From the NCBI GenBank assembly GCA_003280445.1, contig QCEW01000003.1, forward strand, positions 1-64,000: 64,000 nucleotides of DNA, given 5' to 3'. Each line of letters opens with the position of its first letter. Positions within the stretch are counted from its first letter, which is position 1. Made by a program: the position numbers and the translations under genes. Shown here piece by piece: positions 55,198-64,000 of the stretch. The DNA is from Prochlorococcus sp. AG-363-A03. Its GTDB lineage: Bacteria > Cyanobacteriota > Cyanobacteriia > PCC-6307 > Cyanobiaceae. Under the pieces are notes generated by a model that saw only the letters and a list, made by a program, of their open reading frames with translations, ran no database searches and was not told where the DNA came from.

Positions 55198-56109
55198 TCA
55201 TGGAAGTAAATGACTAATAGTTAAAGGTAATCCACAATGTTTCTGCCACCTATCAACCGTATTTGCTAATAGCATTGTCACCGTCATAGGCCCTACACCG
55301 CCAGGGACAGGTGAATATGCAGCTACTTTATCTTGGATTTCAAATAACTTTACATCTCCACAAAGTTTAGTCTTTTGGGGCTTTTTAATATTTTCTTGCT
55401 CAGGTGGAAGTCTATGAATACCCACATCAATAACCACGCAATTCTCGCTGATATGATTTTTCCCAACCAGATGGGGCTTGCCAGCTGCTACGACAAGTAA
55501 ATCAGCCTCCCTAGTCAGAGAAGATAAATCTTTAGTGCGTGAATGGGCAACTGTGACAGTTGCATTGGCAGCCTCAAGCATTAAAGCCATTGGCTTACCA
55601 ACCAGGATGCTACGTCCAACAACTACTGCTCTTTTTCCTTCGATTTTGATTTGATTTCGCTCAAGTAGACACATAACACCAGCAGGAGTACATGATCTTG
55701 GGCCTTTTTCTCCCTTGATTAATCTTCCAAGGTTCAAAGGGTGTAATCCGTCCGCATCTTTATCGGGATCAATACTCCTTAGCAAAGTAGCCTCATCAAG
55801 ATGGGCAGGCAGTGGAAGCTGCAATAAAATTCCATCAACATTCTTTTCTTGATTCAAGCTTTTAATGGTTTCCTTAAGTTCTTCCAATGAAATATCTTCT
55901 TTTAAATGCTTTGCAAAACTTCTAACACCAATTCGATCGCATGCTTTTTCCTTGTAATTGACATAAACTCCACTCGCAGGATCATTCCCCACCCTTAGGA
56001 CAGCAAGACCGGGAGGCCGTTCCGCAACTTCCATACCAGATTCGATAGCCTGTTGAAGTATGAGTTCAATCTCCTGAGCAAGCTTTTTTCCATCTAAAAT
56101 TTTTGGCAT
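55198..56109 (-). CDS. folD: Bifunctional methylenetetrahydrofolate dehydrogenase/cyclohydrolase
   Basis: FolD interconverts 5,10-methylene- and 10-formyl-tetrahydrofolate. The 303-residue protein has [15 protein letters not shown] (catalytic Lys), [27 protein letters not shown], the NADP loop [17 protein letters not shown] and the C-terminal [19 protein letters not shown]. All family signatures are present and the length is normal. It heads the minus-strand run folD-crtE-PAP2-helicase and is divergent from the 7TM-HD gene with a 57-bp gap. Confidence 0.97.
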   Translation of the reverse strand: MPKILDGKKLAQEIELILQQAIESGMEVAERPPGLAVLRVGNDPASGVYVNYKEKACDRIGVRSFAKHLKEDISLEELKETIKSLNQEKNVDGILLQLPLPAHLDEATLLRSIDPDKDADGLHPLNLGRLIKGEKGPRSCTPAGVMCLLERNQIKIEGKRAVVVGRSILVGKPMALMLEAANATVTVAHSRTKDLSSLTREADLLVVAAGKPHLVGKNHISENCVVIDVGIHRLPPEQENIKKPQKTKLCGDVKLFEIQDKVAAYSPVPGGVGPMTVTMLLANTVDRWQKHCGLPLTISHLLP

Positions 56110-56166
56110 AAATAAAATGAATACAATTTCAATTAATCAACTCATTAAACCTAGCGTTAAGGGTAG

Positions 56167-58266
56167 GTGAAAAAGTCTTTGGCTAAATTACCCAGTCCAA
56201 AAAAGATTTGGAGAATATGGCTAGGGAGTCAATCTCCCAGACGTCCAATACTTCGCTGGTCAGCTACTGACAAGTTAGGCCTATTAATGGTCTGCCTATT
56301 AGTAGCAATATTTTCAAGTTACAAGTTACTTGCTGTTCCCGATCTCAAACCTGGAGATATTGCTCAATTCAATGAAATAGCCCCTAGAGATGCAACGGTA
56401 ATAGACACTAAGGCTTTAAAAGAAAAAAAACAAGGCTTAAAAGAAAGTTTTGTACAAGTAATAGACAAGAATCAATCAAATAATTTAGAAAAAATTGTTT
56501 TTCAGAAGATTAAAGAAATTCGTACACTAAAAGATAGTGATTTTGAGGTTGGCATAAAAGGATTAAATATAACAACTTCAGAGAAAATATGGTTGCTAAA
56601 TGTTTCAGATAATGAATGGGAAAAATGGAATGAAGAGATAAAAAATGCTTCAAAAAAAATGCTTTCTCAAGGAATTATTGACACACTTGCATTTGATCAA
56701 CTTAATGAAGCTTCTTCACTTCAATTAATAGATCTTGGTAAAAGAGGTTCTCCAAACAGATCGTTAGGTGCAAAAATACTATCAACTAGTTTTTATCAAA
56801 AAAGTAATTTAAAAGTTGACGAATTAAAAACTAATTTATTACTTGAAAATTTAATTAATCAAGATGATATAAACACCATAAAAGTAAAAGAGGGAAGTAT
56901 TATATTAAAAAAAGGTGAGAAAATAACTTCACAAGAATTTGATATTCTAGAACACTTCAACAAAGTAAGTAGAAGTCCTAGACCATTAAAATGGTTAATT
57001 ACTTTCTCAGAATCAATGGGAAGTTGTGGATTACTTCTTATGATTATGAGAAGAGAAAAACCTAGGCTTAAGGCTAGACATGGTCTACTATCTTTAACTT
57101 TATTATTCGTAGTTCAATTAACAAAAAATTGGCTGGGCCCTCTAGCAAGTCCTATGCAATTAATATTACCTCCCACATTACTTCTTTCACAAGGAATAGG
57201 TACGACAACATCATTAGCTTGGATTGCAGCTGCAAGTCTGATGTGGCCATCATCTCTTAATGGATCAAGTGAAGTTAGACTAATAATTGCTTGTGTAGCG
57301 GGTTCTCTTGTTGCCTTTTTAGGGAGAAGAATGAGAAGCCGAGCACAAGTTCTTCAAATTGCTTTATTTATACCTTTTGGTGCATTATTAGGTCAATGGT
57401 TTATTTTCAATCAATTAATTAAAACGGAAAATTCACAATTCAGCAGTATATTTTTCGACCCTAGTTATCTTTTTAATGAGGCATTTATTATAAGTGCAAT
57501 ACTAATGGTAACAATATTAATTATTCCTATATTAGAAAATACATTTGGATTACTTACTAGAGCAAGATTAATGGAACTTGCTGATCAAGAACGACCCTTA
57601 CTTCGCCGTTTATCTAGGGAAGCGCCAGGAACATTTGAACATACTTTGACAATTTTAAGTCTCGCAGAGGAAGGCGCAAGAGTCATCGGAGCTGATGTTG
57701 ACTTAATAAGAACTGGAGCTCTTTATCATGATGTAGGGAAATTACATGCTCCTAATTGGTTTATTGAAAATCAAAAAGATGGAATAAACCCACATGAAGA
57801 AATAAAAAATCCTTATAAAAGTGCCGATATTCTTCAAGCACATGTGGATGAAGGATTAAAGCTTGCGAGAAGATATCGACTTCCATCACCAATTGCTGAT
57901 TTCATACCAGAACATCAAGGTACTTTAAAAATGGGATATTTTCTTCACAAAGCTAGAGAGAGTGATCCCTCTGCTCCTGAGAAACGTTTCAGATATAAAG
58001 GGCCTATTCCTCATTCAAAAGAAACTGGTATCCTCATGCTTGCAGATGGTTGTGAAGCAGCCTTAAGAGCTCTTGACGCTTCCTCCTCAGACAAAGATGC
58101 TTGCAAAACAGTCAGAAAAATAATTCAATCTCGTCAGATTGATGGCCAATTAAAGGAGAGTAGTTTAACTAGAGCAGAAATAGAATTAATTCTTAGGGCT
58201 TTTGTCTCTGTATGGAGGCGAATGCGTCACAGAAGATTAAAATACCCCAGCTTTAATTCAAGGTAA
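56167..58266 (+). CDS. 7TM-HD membrane phosphohydrolase (PgpH-like, putative c-di-AMP phosphodiesterase)
   Basis: This 699-residue protein starts at GTG after an AGGGTAGG-type ribosome site. A first membrane helix (about 33-52) is followed by an extracytoplasmic domain (about 55-275), a multi-helix membrane region (about 275-460) and a cytoplasmic HD domain. The HD domain has GALYHDVGKLHAPNWFIENQ (His521-Asp522), EAPGTFEHTLTILSLAEEGA and ADFIPEHQGT. This is the 7TMR-HD architecture of PgpH, which hydrolyses c-di-AMP in Listeria. CdaA in this same window supplies a likely substrate. The biochemical role is inferred from the family. Confidence 0.88.
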   Translation: MKKSLAKLPSPKKIWRIWLGSQSPRRPILRWSATDKLGLLMVCLLVAIFSSYKLLAVPDLKPGDIAQFNEIAPRDATVIDTKALKEKKQGLKESFVQVIDKNQSNNLEKIVFQKIKEIRTLKDSDFEVGIKGLNITTSEKIWLLNVSDNEWEKWNEEIKNASKKMLSQGIIDTLAFDQLNEASSLQLIDLGKRGSPNRSLGAKILSTSFYQKSNLKVDELKTNLLLENLINQDDINTIKVKEGSIILKKGEKITSQEFDILEHFNKVSRSPRPLKWLITFSESMGSCGLLLMIMRREKPRLKARHGLLSLTLLFVVQLTKNWLGPLASPMQLILPPTLLLSQGIGTTTSLAWIAAASLMWPSSLNGSSEVRLIIACVAGSLVAFLGRRMRSRAQVLQIALFIPFGALLGQWFIFNQLIKTENSQFSSIFFDPSYLFNEAFIISAILMVTILIIPILENTFGLLTRARLMELADQERPLLRRLSREAPGTFEHTLTILSLAEEGARVIGADVDLIRTGALYHDVGKLHAPNWFIENQKDGINPHEEIKNPYKSADILQAHVDEGLKLARRYRLPSPIADFIPEHQGTLKMGYFLHKARESDPSAPEKRFRYKGPIPHSKETGILMLADGCEAALRALDASSSDKDACKTVRKIIQSRQIDGQLKESSLTRAEIELILRAFVSVWRRMRHRRLKYPSFNSR

Positions 58267-58299
58267 AAAGAAAGCTAGCATTTTTTCAAGCAATATTAG

Positions 58300-58689
58300 T
58301 TAAAGTCTTATTCTTCTATGACCTCTTTTACACCAATAAAGTAAAGCAAATAAATTAAGTAAAGCAATTACTAATGATAAACCACTTATCCCAAAAAGAT
58401 CATTTTCTCTAATTAATCTGATTATTCCATAAGGCAAAGTTCCTGAAAGAGTCATAGATAAAGCAACTATTGATAAAATCACTCCCCAACCTCGTTGAGC
58501 GAATAGTCCTGCTGATGCAACAATTCCAGTTATAGCAGCAGGCCAAGCAAGACTAATAGCAAGAGTGATATTTGCAGTTTGAAGTGGAGGTCCTGATCTA
58601 ACTACATAAGCAATAATCGGAATTGCAAGTGTATTCGAGATCAAACCAAACCAAGTAAGTGTCCAGTAGCCGCGCATTCCTGAACCCAT
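58300..58689 (-). CDS. Small four-helix membrane protein, function unknown
   Basis: This 129-residue protein has four predicted membrane helices (about 9-30, 40-63, 68-90 and 99-119) and a basic tail (CKRGHRRIRL). The first helices contain LTWFGLISNTLAIPIIAYVV. It resembles small conserved cyanobacterial membrane proteins but I cannot name a family. It converges on the 7TM-HD gene (33-bp gap) and lies downstream of a 79-residue unknown gene on the same strand. Confidence 0.6.
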   Translation of the reverse strand: MGSGMRGYWTLTWFGLISNTLAIPIIAYVVRSGPPLQTANITLAISLAWPAAITGIVASAGLFAQRGWGVILSIVALSMTLSGTLPYGIIRLIRENDLFGISGLSLVIALLNLFALLYWCKRGHRRIRL

Positions 58690-58744
58690 TTTTAAAAAAA
58701 TATTCTCTTAAATAAAATCATAAGAATGATATTAATAATTTATT

Positions 58745-58984
58745 TTATGCCAGAGAAGGTTGCAAACAATTAGATGGATAGCAAACGGTTCTCCACGTTC
58801 CATTGCCTGCAAGCACTTGAACACCAATACCTCTATCTTTAATTGTGCACTTCAACCCCTGTCCGTTGCACCACACTTTGGCTGCTTTAAGAGCTGCTTC
58901 AATACTCTCATATGGTGCATCTAGAACATGGTGAGGGGCGCCATCAAGTCCTATAAGTCTATAAAGATTTCTTTTAAAGGCCAT
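58745..58984 (-). CDS. Small conserved protein of unknown function
   Basis: This 79-residue soluble protein begins MAFKRNLYRLIGLDGAPHHV and ends RTVCYPSNCLQPSLA. Three cysteines are present (WCNGQGLKC and the two near the end make four in total). The pattern with an alternating helix (SIEAALKAAKVWCNGQG) followed by strands suggests a small alpha/beta fold. I believe close homologues occur in marine Synechococcus and Prochlorococcus, but this is from memory. The neighbour is the small membrane protein gene on the same strand. Confidence 0.6.
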   Translation of the reverse strand: MAFKRNLYRLIGLDGAPHHVLDAPYESIEAALKAAKVWCNGQGLKCTIKDRGIGVQVLAGNGTWRTVCYPSNCLQPSLA

Positions 58985-59118
58985 TTATGTGCACATATTA
59001 AATCGTCACAATGCATATTAATCATTAATTAGTGATTAAAGGGATTTATCTAAAAAAAATTTACGGAAAGGTTTTTATATATTTTTTAAACAGTTTCTAA
59101 AAACTATTCGCAAAGTTA

Positions 59119-60738
59119 TTAAACCCCTTTTTTATCTAATTCAGCAAAGTCGTGTTGAGGATGAATCGATTTCCTTCCCTGAGCAGCTACTAGTCTATTA
59201 AGAGCATTTATATATGCTTGCGCAGCAGCAACAACAACATCGGTATCAGCAGAATGACCAGAGAAGAGGTTTCCATCTCTTCTAATTCTAATCGTTACTT
59301 CTCCCAGAGCATCTATGCCTTCCGTAACTGACTTTACCGAGAATTCAATCAATTCATTAGGTTCCTCAGTTAGAGAATCCAGAGCTCGTACAACCGCATC
59401 TACAGGACCTGTTCCGAGAGAGACAGCGGTCTTTTCCTCACCTTCTTCTCCAACAACAGTTACCGTTGCAGTAGGCATTAGAGATGTTCCACAACTTACT
59501 TGGACTAATTTTAATTGGAACAAGGCTTCCGGCAGTTGAACTTGTTCACTAACTATGGCTTCGAGATCTCGATCTGTTATCTCTCTTTTTCTATCGGCTA
59601 AGTCTTTAAATCTAGCGAAAGCATCATTAAGATCTTCTCTATTCAAATCATATCCAAGGTCTTCTAATCTAGCTCGAACAGCACTCCTTCCACTCAATTT
59701 TCCTAAAGAAATCTTATTGTCTGACAACCCAACTGTTTTTGCATCGATAATTTCATATGTAAGCCTATTTTTCAATACTCCATCTTGATGTATTCCAGAT
59801 TCATGCGCGAAAGCGTTTGCTCCAACAATTGCTTTGTTCGGTTGTACTACCATTCCAGTTAAATTCGAAACCAAACGAGAGGTCTTAGTTATTTCCTCTG
59901 TTCTAACTGCTGTTAAAGGTGTAGGTGATTCAGGAGGTCTCCCAAAGAAAGGATTAAAATATGACCTTCTTACATGAAGAGCCATAATCAACTCTTCTAA
60001 AGCAGCATTACCTGCTCTCTCTCCTATTCCGTTAATTGTGCATTCAAGTTGTCTAGCTCCATTCTTAACTGCCTCAAGGAAGTTTGCGACGGCAAGTCCT
60101 AAGTCATTATGACCATGAACTGAGAGAACTGCTTCCTTGATATTTGGAACATTTTTATTGATATTTAATATCAAATCTCCAAATTCAGAGGGAGTTGTAT
60201 AACCAACTGTATCTGGAATATTTATAGTATTAGCACCTGAAGAAATGGCTAATTCGATTACTTCATAAAGAAAATCCAAATCACTTCTTGCTGCATCTTC
60301 ACAGGAAAATTCAACATCATCAACAAAACTTTTTGCATAACAAACCATATCTGGAACGATATCAAGAACTTCTTTCCTGGACTTCCTTAATTTATGTTCA
60401 AGATGTATATCACTGGTTGCTATGAATGTATGAATCCTTTTTTTTGGTGCTGGGGCAATCGCATCCGCACAAGCTTTGATATCAGGTTTTGAGGCTCTTG
60501 ATAGTCCGCAAATAATAGGGCCTTCTTCTCCTCCCACATGTTCAGCTATTTTCAGTACTGCATTGAAATCTCCTGCGCTAGCGAAAGGGAATCCTGCTTC
60601 AATAACATCAACTCCTAGTCTTGCTAATTGTTGTGCAATAGCTAATTTTTCTTCTAAATTTAGACTCGCACCAGGGGATTGTTCGCCATCCCTTAATGTG
60701 GTATCGAAAATTAAAACTCGGCCTGGATCTTTGGCCAT
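59119..60738 (-). CDS. leuA: 2-isopropylmalate synthase
   Basis: LeuA condenses 2-oxoisovalerate with acetyl-CoA, the first committed step of leucine synthesis. The 539-residue protein has [13 protein letters not shown] (Arg16-Asp17), the metal-binding [14 protein letters not shown] (His208, His210) and [14 protein letters not shown]. It also has a C-terminal regulatory domain (about 395-520) where leucine binds in the family. Length and layout are those of the standard LeuA1 type. A 324-bp gap lies upstream of its start. Confidence 0.97.
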   Translation of the reverse strand: MAKDPGRVLIFDTTLRDGEQSPGASLNLEEKLAIAQQLARLGVDVIEAGFPFASAGDFNAVLKIAEHVGGEEGPIICGLSRASKPDIKACADAIAPAPKKRIHTFIATSDIHLEHKLRKSRKEVLDIVPDMVCYAKSFVDDVEFSCEDAARSDLDFLYEVIELAISSGANTINIPDTVGYTTPSEFGDLILNINKNVPNIKEAVLSVHGHNDLGLAVANFLEAVKNGARQLECTINGIGERAGNAALEELIMALHVRRSYFNPFFGRPPESPTPLTAVRTEEITKTSRLVSNLTGMVVQPNKAIVGANAFAHESGIHQDGVLKNRLTYEIIDAKTVGLSDNKISLGKLSGRSAVRARLEDLGYDLNREDLNDAFARFKDLADRKREITDRDLEAIVSEQVQLPEALFQLKLVQVSCGTSLMPTATVTVVGEEGEEKTAVSLGTGPVDAVVRALDSLTEEPNELIEFSVKSVTEGIDALGEVTIRIRRDGNLFSGHSADTDVVVAAAQAYINALNRLVAAQGRKSIHPQHDFAELDKKGV

Positions 60739-61062
60739 AGCATTAGTTATATAAAGAAAGTTAGACCTTATTAAGATCTATATGAATTTAATTAATTGTA
60801 GTATATTTCTCTCGATTTTCTACAAAGCCTATTAAGTTAATAGTTATTAAGTTGATCTTTTTTATATTTTTTATGAATAGGATAATAGAATTTGGAGATT
60901 TAATATCAAATTCAAATAAAAACTCTATTTAATAAATATAAAATATAATATTTCTAGTATCTAATTTTACTAGTTTCAAATTATAACTTAAAGTTTATCT
61001 TTTCTTGTGCGTCAAAAGAGTATAAGTATCCAAGGATCAAACCCAACATTCTGGGAGTTTTA
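60739..61062. other. 324-bp divergent intergenic region, leuA / GH57
   Basis: This is an AT-rich gap between two divergent starts. It must carry promoters for both genes. A TATAAT word is at 60944-60949 on the plus strand, without a clear -35 partner. I see no short gene, repeat or RNA structure that stands out. A leucine-responsive leader or attenuator for leuA was looked for (Leu-rich short frame plus hairpin on the minus strand) and not found. Confidence 0.45.
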
Positions 61063-62628
61063 ATGACTAAAGGCAATCTCGCCATAGTCCTGCATGCACA
61101 TCTACCTTACGTGAGGTCAGAAGAACCTGGTTCTTTGGAGGAAGACTGGTTCTTTCAAGCTCTAGTCGAATGTTATTTACCGCTCTTAGAAACACTTGAG
61201 AATGCCTCCAAGGCAAAAGATCAAGAACCTAAAATCACGCTAGGGTTATCGCCTACTTTGCTTTCGCTTTTGGAAGATGAAGTATTAAAAAATCGATTTG
61301 AGAAATGGGTAAATATAAGATTAGAGGTTCTCAATACATTAGAAAAAGACTGCCTAAAAGCAGTTTCCCATTTAAAAGACCATTTAAAACGTCAACTGAA
61401 AAGCTGGAGGTTTTGTCAAGGTGATCTAATAGAAAGATTTAAGAAATTACAATCATCAGAGGTAATTGATATCTTAACTTGTGCAGCCACTCATGGATAT
61501 CTTCCACTTTTAAGAGAAAACCCTGAAGCAGTTAGGGCTCAATTAAAAACCGCGGTAACTGAACATAGGCGCCTTTTCATGAGTTCTCCATCAGGTATTT
61601 GGCTTCCTGAATGTGCATATTACGAGGGCTTAGATGAATTAATGGCTGAATCAGGACTCAGATATGCAGTCCTTGATGGTCATGGCTTATTAAATGCAGA
61701 TCCAAGACCTAGATATGGTCTATACGCTCCTATCTGTACAAGAAAAGGAGTAGCTTTTTTTGGGAGAGATAGTGAATCAACTCTTCCGGTTTGGTCAGCA
61801 AGAGATGGATATCCAGGCAATCCAAATTACAGAGAATTCCATAGAGACTTGGGCTGGGATTTATCAATAGAGAGTCTTAAAAAAATAGGAATCGAGGAAA
61901 AAAGACCCTTAGGAATCAAATTATTTAAGATTTCATCTAAAAATACATCTTTAGAAGATAAACAAGAATATGAGCCACAAGTTGCATTAAAAAGTGTTGA
62001 AAAAGATGCAGAGAATTATTTAAAGGAAAGAAAGAAACAACTTATAAAACTTGAAAAATCTATGCAAATAGAGCCATTATTAATCGCTCCTTTTGATGCA
62101 GAACTTTTCGGTCATTGGTGGTTTGAAGGCCCCAAATTTCTCTGCAACTTGTTTATAAAATCAAAAAAAGAAGGTATTAAATTAATTACTTTAAGAGAGG
62201 CACTTAAACTGTCACCCCAAATCCAATTATGCAATCCTTCTCCATCAAGTTGGGGACAAGGTGGTTTTCATAATTATTGGTTAAACGATTCAAACGCATG
62301 GATTGTTCATGAATGGAGTAAAGCAGGAAGAGCAATGGTATTTATTTGCTCAGAGAGTTCAATCGATGAATCAAACATCAAAATTATTAAGCAAGCTGGA
62401 AGGGAACTTTTACTATCTCAATCTTCAGATTGGAGTTTCATTCTTAAGGCAGGAACAACTACCGAGCTTGCAAGAGAAAGAATAAATTTGCATCTAAAAA
62501 GATTTTGGATGCTAATCAATGCAATAAAAGATAATAAAATTATCAATGACAAAATCCTAGAAGGGATAGAAAAAGAAGATTGTATTTTCCCTTTAATTTC
62601 TCCAATAGATTGGAAAAAGAAAATCTAA
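61063..62628 (+). CDS. Glycoside hydrolase family 57 protein, probable 1,4-alpha-glucan branching enzyme
   Basis: This 521-residue GH57 protein begins GNLAIVLHAHLPYVRSEEPG, with the conserved His-x-His of region 1. The predicted nucleophile is Glu183 in GIWLPECAYYEG and the acid/base is Asp345 in IAPFDAELFGHWWFEGP. The length matches GH57 branching enzymes such as those of Thermus and Thermococcus. It may act in glycogen synthesis together with malQ. Branching activity is inferred from the family, and an alpha-amylase-like activity cannot be excluded. A GGGAG ribosome site precedes the ATG. Confidence 0.88.
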   Translation: MTKGNLAIVLHAHLPYVRSEEPGSLEEDWFFQALVECYLPLLETLENASKAKDQEPKITLGLSPTLLSLLEDEVLKNRFEKWVNIRLEVLNTLEKDCLKAVSHLKDHLKRQLKSWRFCQGDLIERFKKLQSSEVIDILTCAATHGYLPLLRENPEAVRAQLKTAVTEHRRLFMSSPSGIWLPECAYYEGLDELMAESGLRYAVLDGHGLLNADPRPRYGLYAPICTRKGVAFFGRDSESTLPVWSARDGYPGNPNYREFHRDLGWDLSIESLKKIGIEEKRPLGIKLFKISSKNTSLEDKQEYEPQVALKSVEKDAENYLKERKKQLIKLEKSMQIEPLLIAPFDAELFGHWWFEGPKFLCNLFIKSKKEGIKLITLREALKLSPQIQLCNPSPSSWGQGGFHNYWLNDSNAWIVHEWSKAGRAMVFICSESSIDESNIKIIKQAGRELLLSQSSDWSFILKAGTTTELARERINLHLKRFWMLINAIKDNKIINDKILEGIEKEDCIFPLISPIDWKKKI

Positions 62629-62636
62629 ATTTTTTC

Positions 62637-63869
62637 TTACTTTTTTATTTTAAAACCAATCATTCCCAATCTAACTCTGGCTGGGGCAATAGAAAATAAT
62701 TTAAGCATCACAATAAATAGTCTTGGCAATGGAAGAGTATTAGTTAAATATCCATACCAATCTTTTTTGGGTAATTTAAAAAAAGTATCAAAGAAAGATC
62801 TTAACAAGGATTCGTCAAAGCTCATTAGTCTTTGTAGTCCAAACTGATAAAGACGATGTCTTTGAACTAATTCATATGTCCATAAGGTTTTCCATCCTCT
62901 TCTGGCTATCTGAGATGTAGGAATAAGAGGATCTTTTTTGATTACTTTTGCTATCTCCTTTGCCAATGAGGGAGCTCTTCTTAAAAGGGATCCAACAAGA
63001 TATCCTGAAGCTGGATGAACCATACTGGCAGAACCCCCAAAGGCTAAAAGAGGTTGATCTCTATAAGGCAATGGCAAGTTCATGGGGAAAAGACAATGTT
63101 CTTCATGGATAATTTCCTCAATTTGAATCCCTTTATTCAATAGTCGTGAGTTTAATCTTGCTTTTAATGATTCAAAAGAAACTGGAGGTGCACAAGCCAA
63201 AGATGTTTCTTCTACAAAATAAATACCGTCTCCTAAATCCATAGCATAAAGAAAAGAAGGTGGTTCTTCCAATTCGTCAGAATTCAAATGGTCTGGCCTA
63301 AAGTCCATCAATACAAAACGATTTTTCTTCACAGGTGCAGAACTAAATTTCCCAACGACCCCATAGGCCGCCTGTTTAGCGATTTGATCATGCTTAGGCC
63401 TCCTGATAAATGGGGTTTTGTGACCGCTTGCATCAATAACGAGGCGAGCAAAATATTTTTTCCCAGAAGTACAAATAACAATGGTTTCTCTCTCACTAAA
63501 ATCAATATTTTTGACAGTTTCTACTTGCCAAGAAAGTCCATTACATCTCTCAAGAAGAGCCTCCTGAAAATTAATTGAATTAAAAAGGCCGTAATCAAGA
63601 GAATGATTAGTAAAACTATTACCCTTTTTACTTAATCCATCTCCAAAGAAACTAACAGTATCTTTCCATCTGTATTTTAATAATTCATGCATGTTTAAAG
63701 ACTCAAGTTCAGAGGCCCAAATCCCATAAGTATTTGGCCAAGGTTCTAAAGGAGACTTAGAAGCTATTGCCTGAACATTAAGTCCTTGTTGAACCAGCTC
63801 AGCTGTGATACAAAGAGCCGCTGGCCCTGCCCCCATAACTAATACATCAGCAGAATTATTCAATTTCAA
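62637..63869 (-). CDS. crtL: Lycopene cyclase (CrtL type, probably beta)
   Basis: This 410-residue plant-type lycopene cyclase has the N-terminal FAD motif DVLVMGAGPAALCITAELV, YFVEETSLACAPPV and the C-terminal AFGGSASMVHPASGYLVGSLL. It closes the rings of lycopene made through CrtH. Prochlorococcus has two such enzymes (beta and epsilon). I favour beta because I recall crtL-b next to gyrA in this genus, but the sequence alone does not settle it. The start is TTG, which overlaps the gyrA stop as TTGA, so translation is probably coupled. Confidence 0.9.
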   Translation of the reverse strand: MKLNNSADVLVMGAGPAALCITAELVQQGLNVQAIASKSPLEPWPNTYGIWASELESLNMHELLKYRWKDTVSFFGDGLSKKGNSFTNHSLDYGLFNSINFQEALLERCNGLSWQVETVKNIDFSERETIVICTSGKKYFARLVIDASGHKTPFIRRPKHDQIAKQAAYGVVGKFSSAPVKKNRFVLMDFRPDHLNSDELEEPPSFLYAMDLGDGIYFVEETSLACAPPVSFESLKARLNSRLLNKGIQIEEIIHEEHCLFPMNLPLPYRDQPLLAFGGSASMVHPASGYLVGSLLRRAPSLAKEIAKVIKKDPLIPTSQIARRGWKTLWTYELVQRHRLYQFGLQRLMSFDESLLRSFFDTFFKLPKKDWYGYLTNTLPLPRLFIVMLKLFSIAPARVRLGMIGFKIKK

Positions 63870-64000
63870 TTTTTTGACGTTGTATCAGAATTTATTGATT
63901 CTTTCGTTGTATATGATTCTTTTTCTTCATCATCATTAATTTGTTCTGGCGGAACTAAAACAACCTCGGACAACTTATCGCCATTATCAAGCTTCTGAAT
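63866..64000 (-). CDS. gyrA: DNA gyrase subunit A, C-terminal end only
   Basis: The frame is open from the window edge to a TGA at 63866-63868 and encodes 44 residues, beginning IQKLDNGDKLSEVVLVPPEQ and followed by an acidic, Ser/Thr-rich tail. LxxGDxLxxV is the typical last strand of the gyrase A C-terminal beta-propeller, and an acidic tail is normal. The rest of the gene lies outside the window. Identification rests on this short segment and on the expected gyrA-crtL order in Prochlorococcus. Confidence 0.75.
   Translation of the reverse strand: MQKLDNGDKLSEVVLVPPEQINDDEEKESYTTKESINSDTTSKN

Noticed and set aside
60739..61062. Leucine attenuator or riboswitch upstream of leuA
   Set aside because: No Leu-rich short leader frame and no hairpin with T-run was found on the minus strand.
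1..64000. Genomic island, prophage or defence system
   Set aside because: No integrase, transposase, tRNA-flanked direct repeat or defence gene was seen. Gene content is core metabolism, and codon use looks uniform by eye.

Overview
The window is a stretch of chromosome from a marine picocyanobacterium, almost certainly Prochlorococcus. The evidence is the gene content and the compactness. Carotenoid genes (crtH, crtE, crtL), petH, a PsbP-like lipoprotein and sasA point to a cyanobacterium. The base composition is AT-rich (about one third G+C by eye, not computed), intergenic gaps are very short, many genes overlap by 4 bases, and the ferredoxin-NADP reductase has no phycobilisome-linker domain. 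The composition looks less extreme than in high-light strains, so a low-light clade is my guess. I see no rRNA, insertion sequence, integrase, prophage gene or CRISPR array. This reads as core genome rather than a genomic island.

Layout, left half. The window opens inside crtH, followed by a convergent response regulator with a degenerate receiver. Next come a small cyanobacterial protein, then grxD-bolA and plsC on the minus strand. A long plus-strand run follows: pdxJ, recC, a small membrane methyltransferase-like gene, recB, recD, a DEAD-box RNA helicase, a small secreted protein and an ABC exporter. After a PsbP-like lipoprotein (minus), recR and lipA (plus), the minus strand carries an acetyltransferase-like gene, trhO, bioB, uppS, cdaA and lysA. 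The plus strand then carries rimI, clpC, a glycerol-dehydrogenase-like gene, an alpha/beta hydrolase and a DUF2993-like gene.

Layout, right half. cdsA and an Orn/Lys/Arg decarboxylase (minus) face an ABC1 kinase, a membrane protein, a pseudouridine synthase and a truncated RodZ-like protein (plus). malQ is followed by the longest gene-free gap (626 bp), then prs, pepN, a lipoprotein, a lipocalin-like protein, sasA and tRNA-Glu. petH, zwf, opcA and cobB form a plus-strand group around NADPH supply and corrin synthesis. A tightly overlapping minus-strand group holds an SF1 helicase, a PAP2-like membrane protein and crtE, with folD behind it. The window closes with a 7TM-HD phosphohydrolase, two small unknown proteins, leuA, a GH57 glucan enzyme, a lycopene cyclase and the 3' end of gyrA.

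Themes that connect the genes are double-strand-break repair (recBCD, recR and an extra SF1 helicase), cyclic-di-AMP turnover (cdaA and the HD phosphohydrolase), dark carbon metabolism (zwf/opcA, malQ, GH57) and isoprenoid/carotenoid synthesis (uppS, crtE, crtH, crtL). I found no clearly new multigene system. The most noteworthy points are the remodelled N-terminus of PetH, a response regulator without its phosphoacceptor aspartate, a recR reading frame without a standard start codon at its expected N-terminus, and the c-di-AMP pair with a variant CdaA motif.
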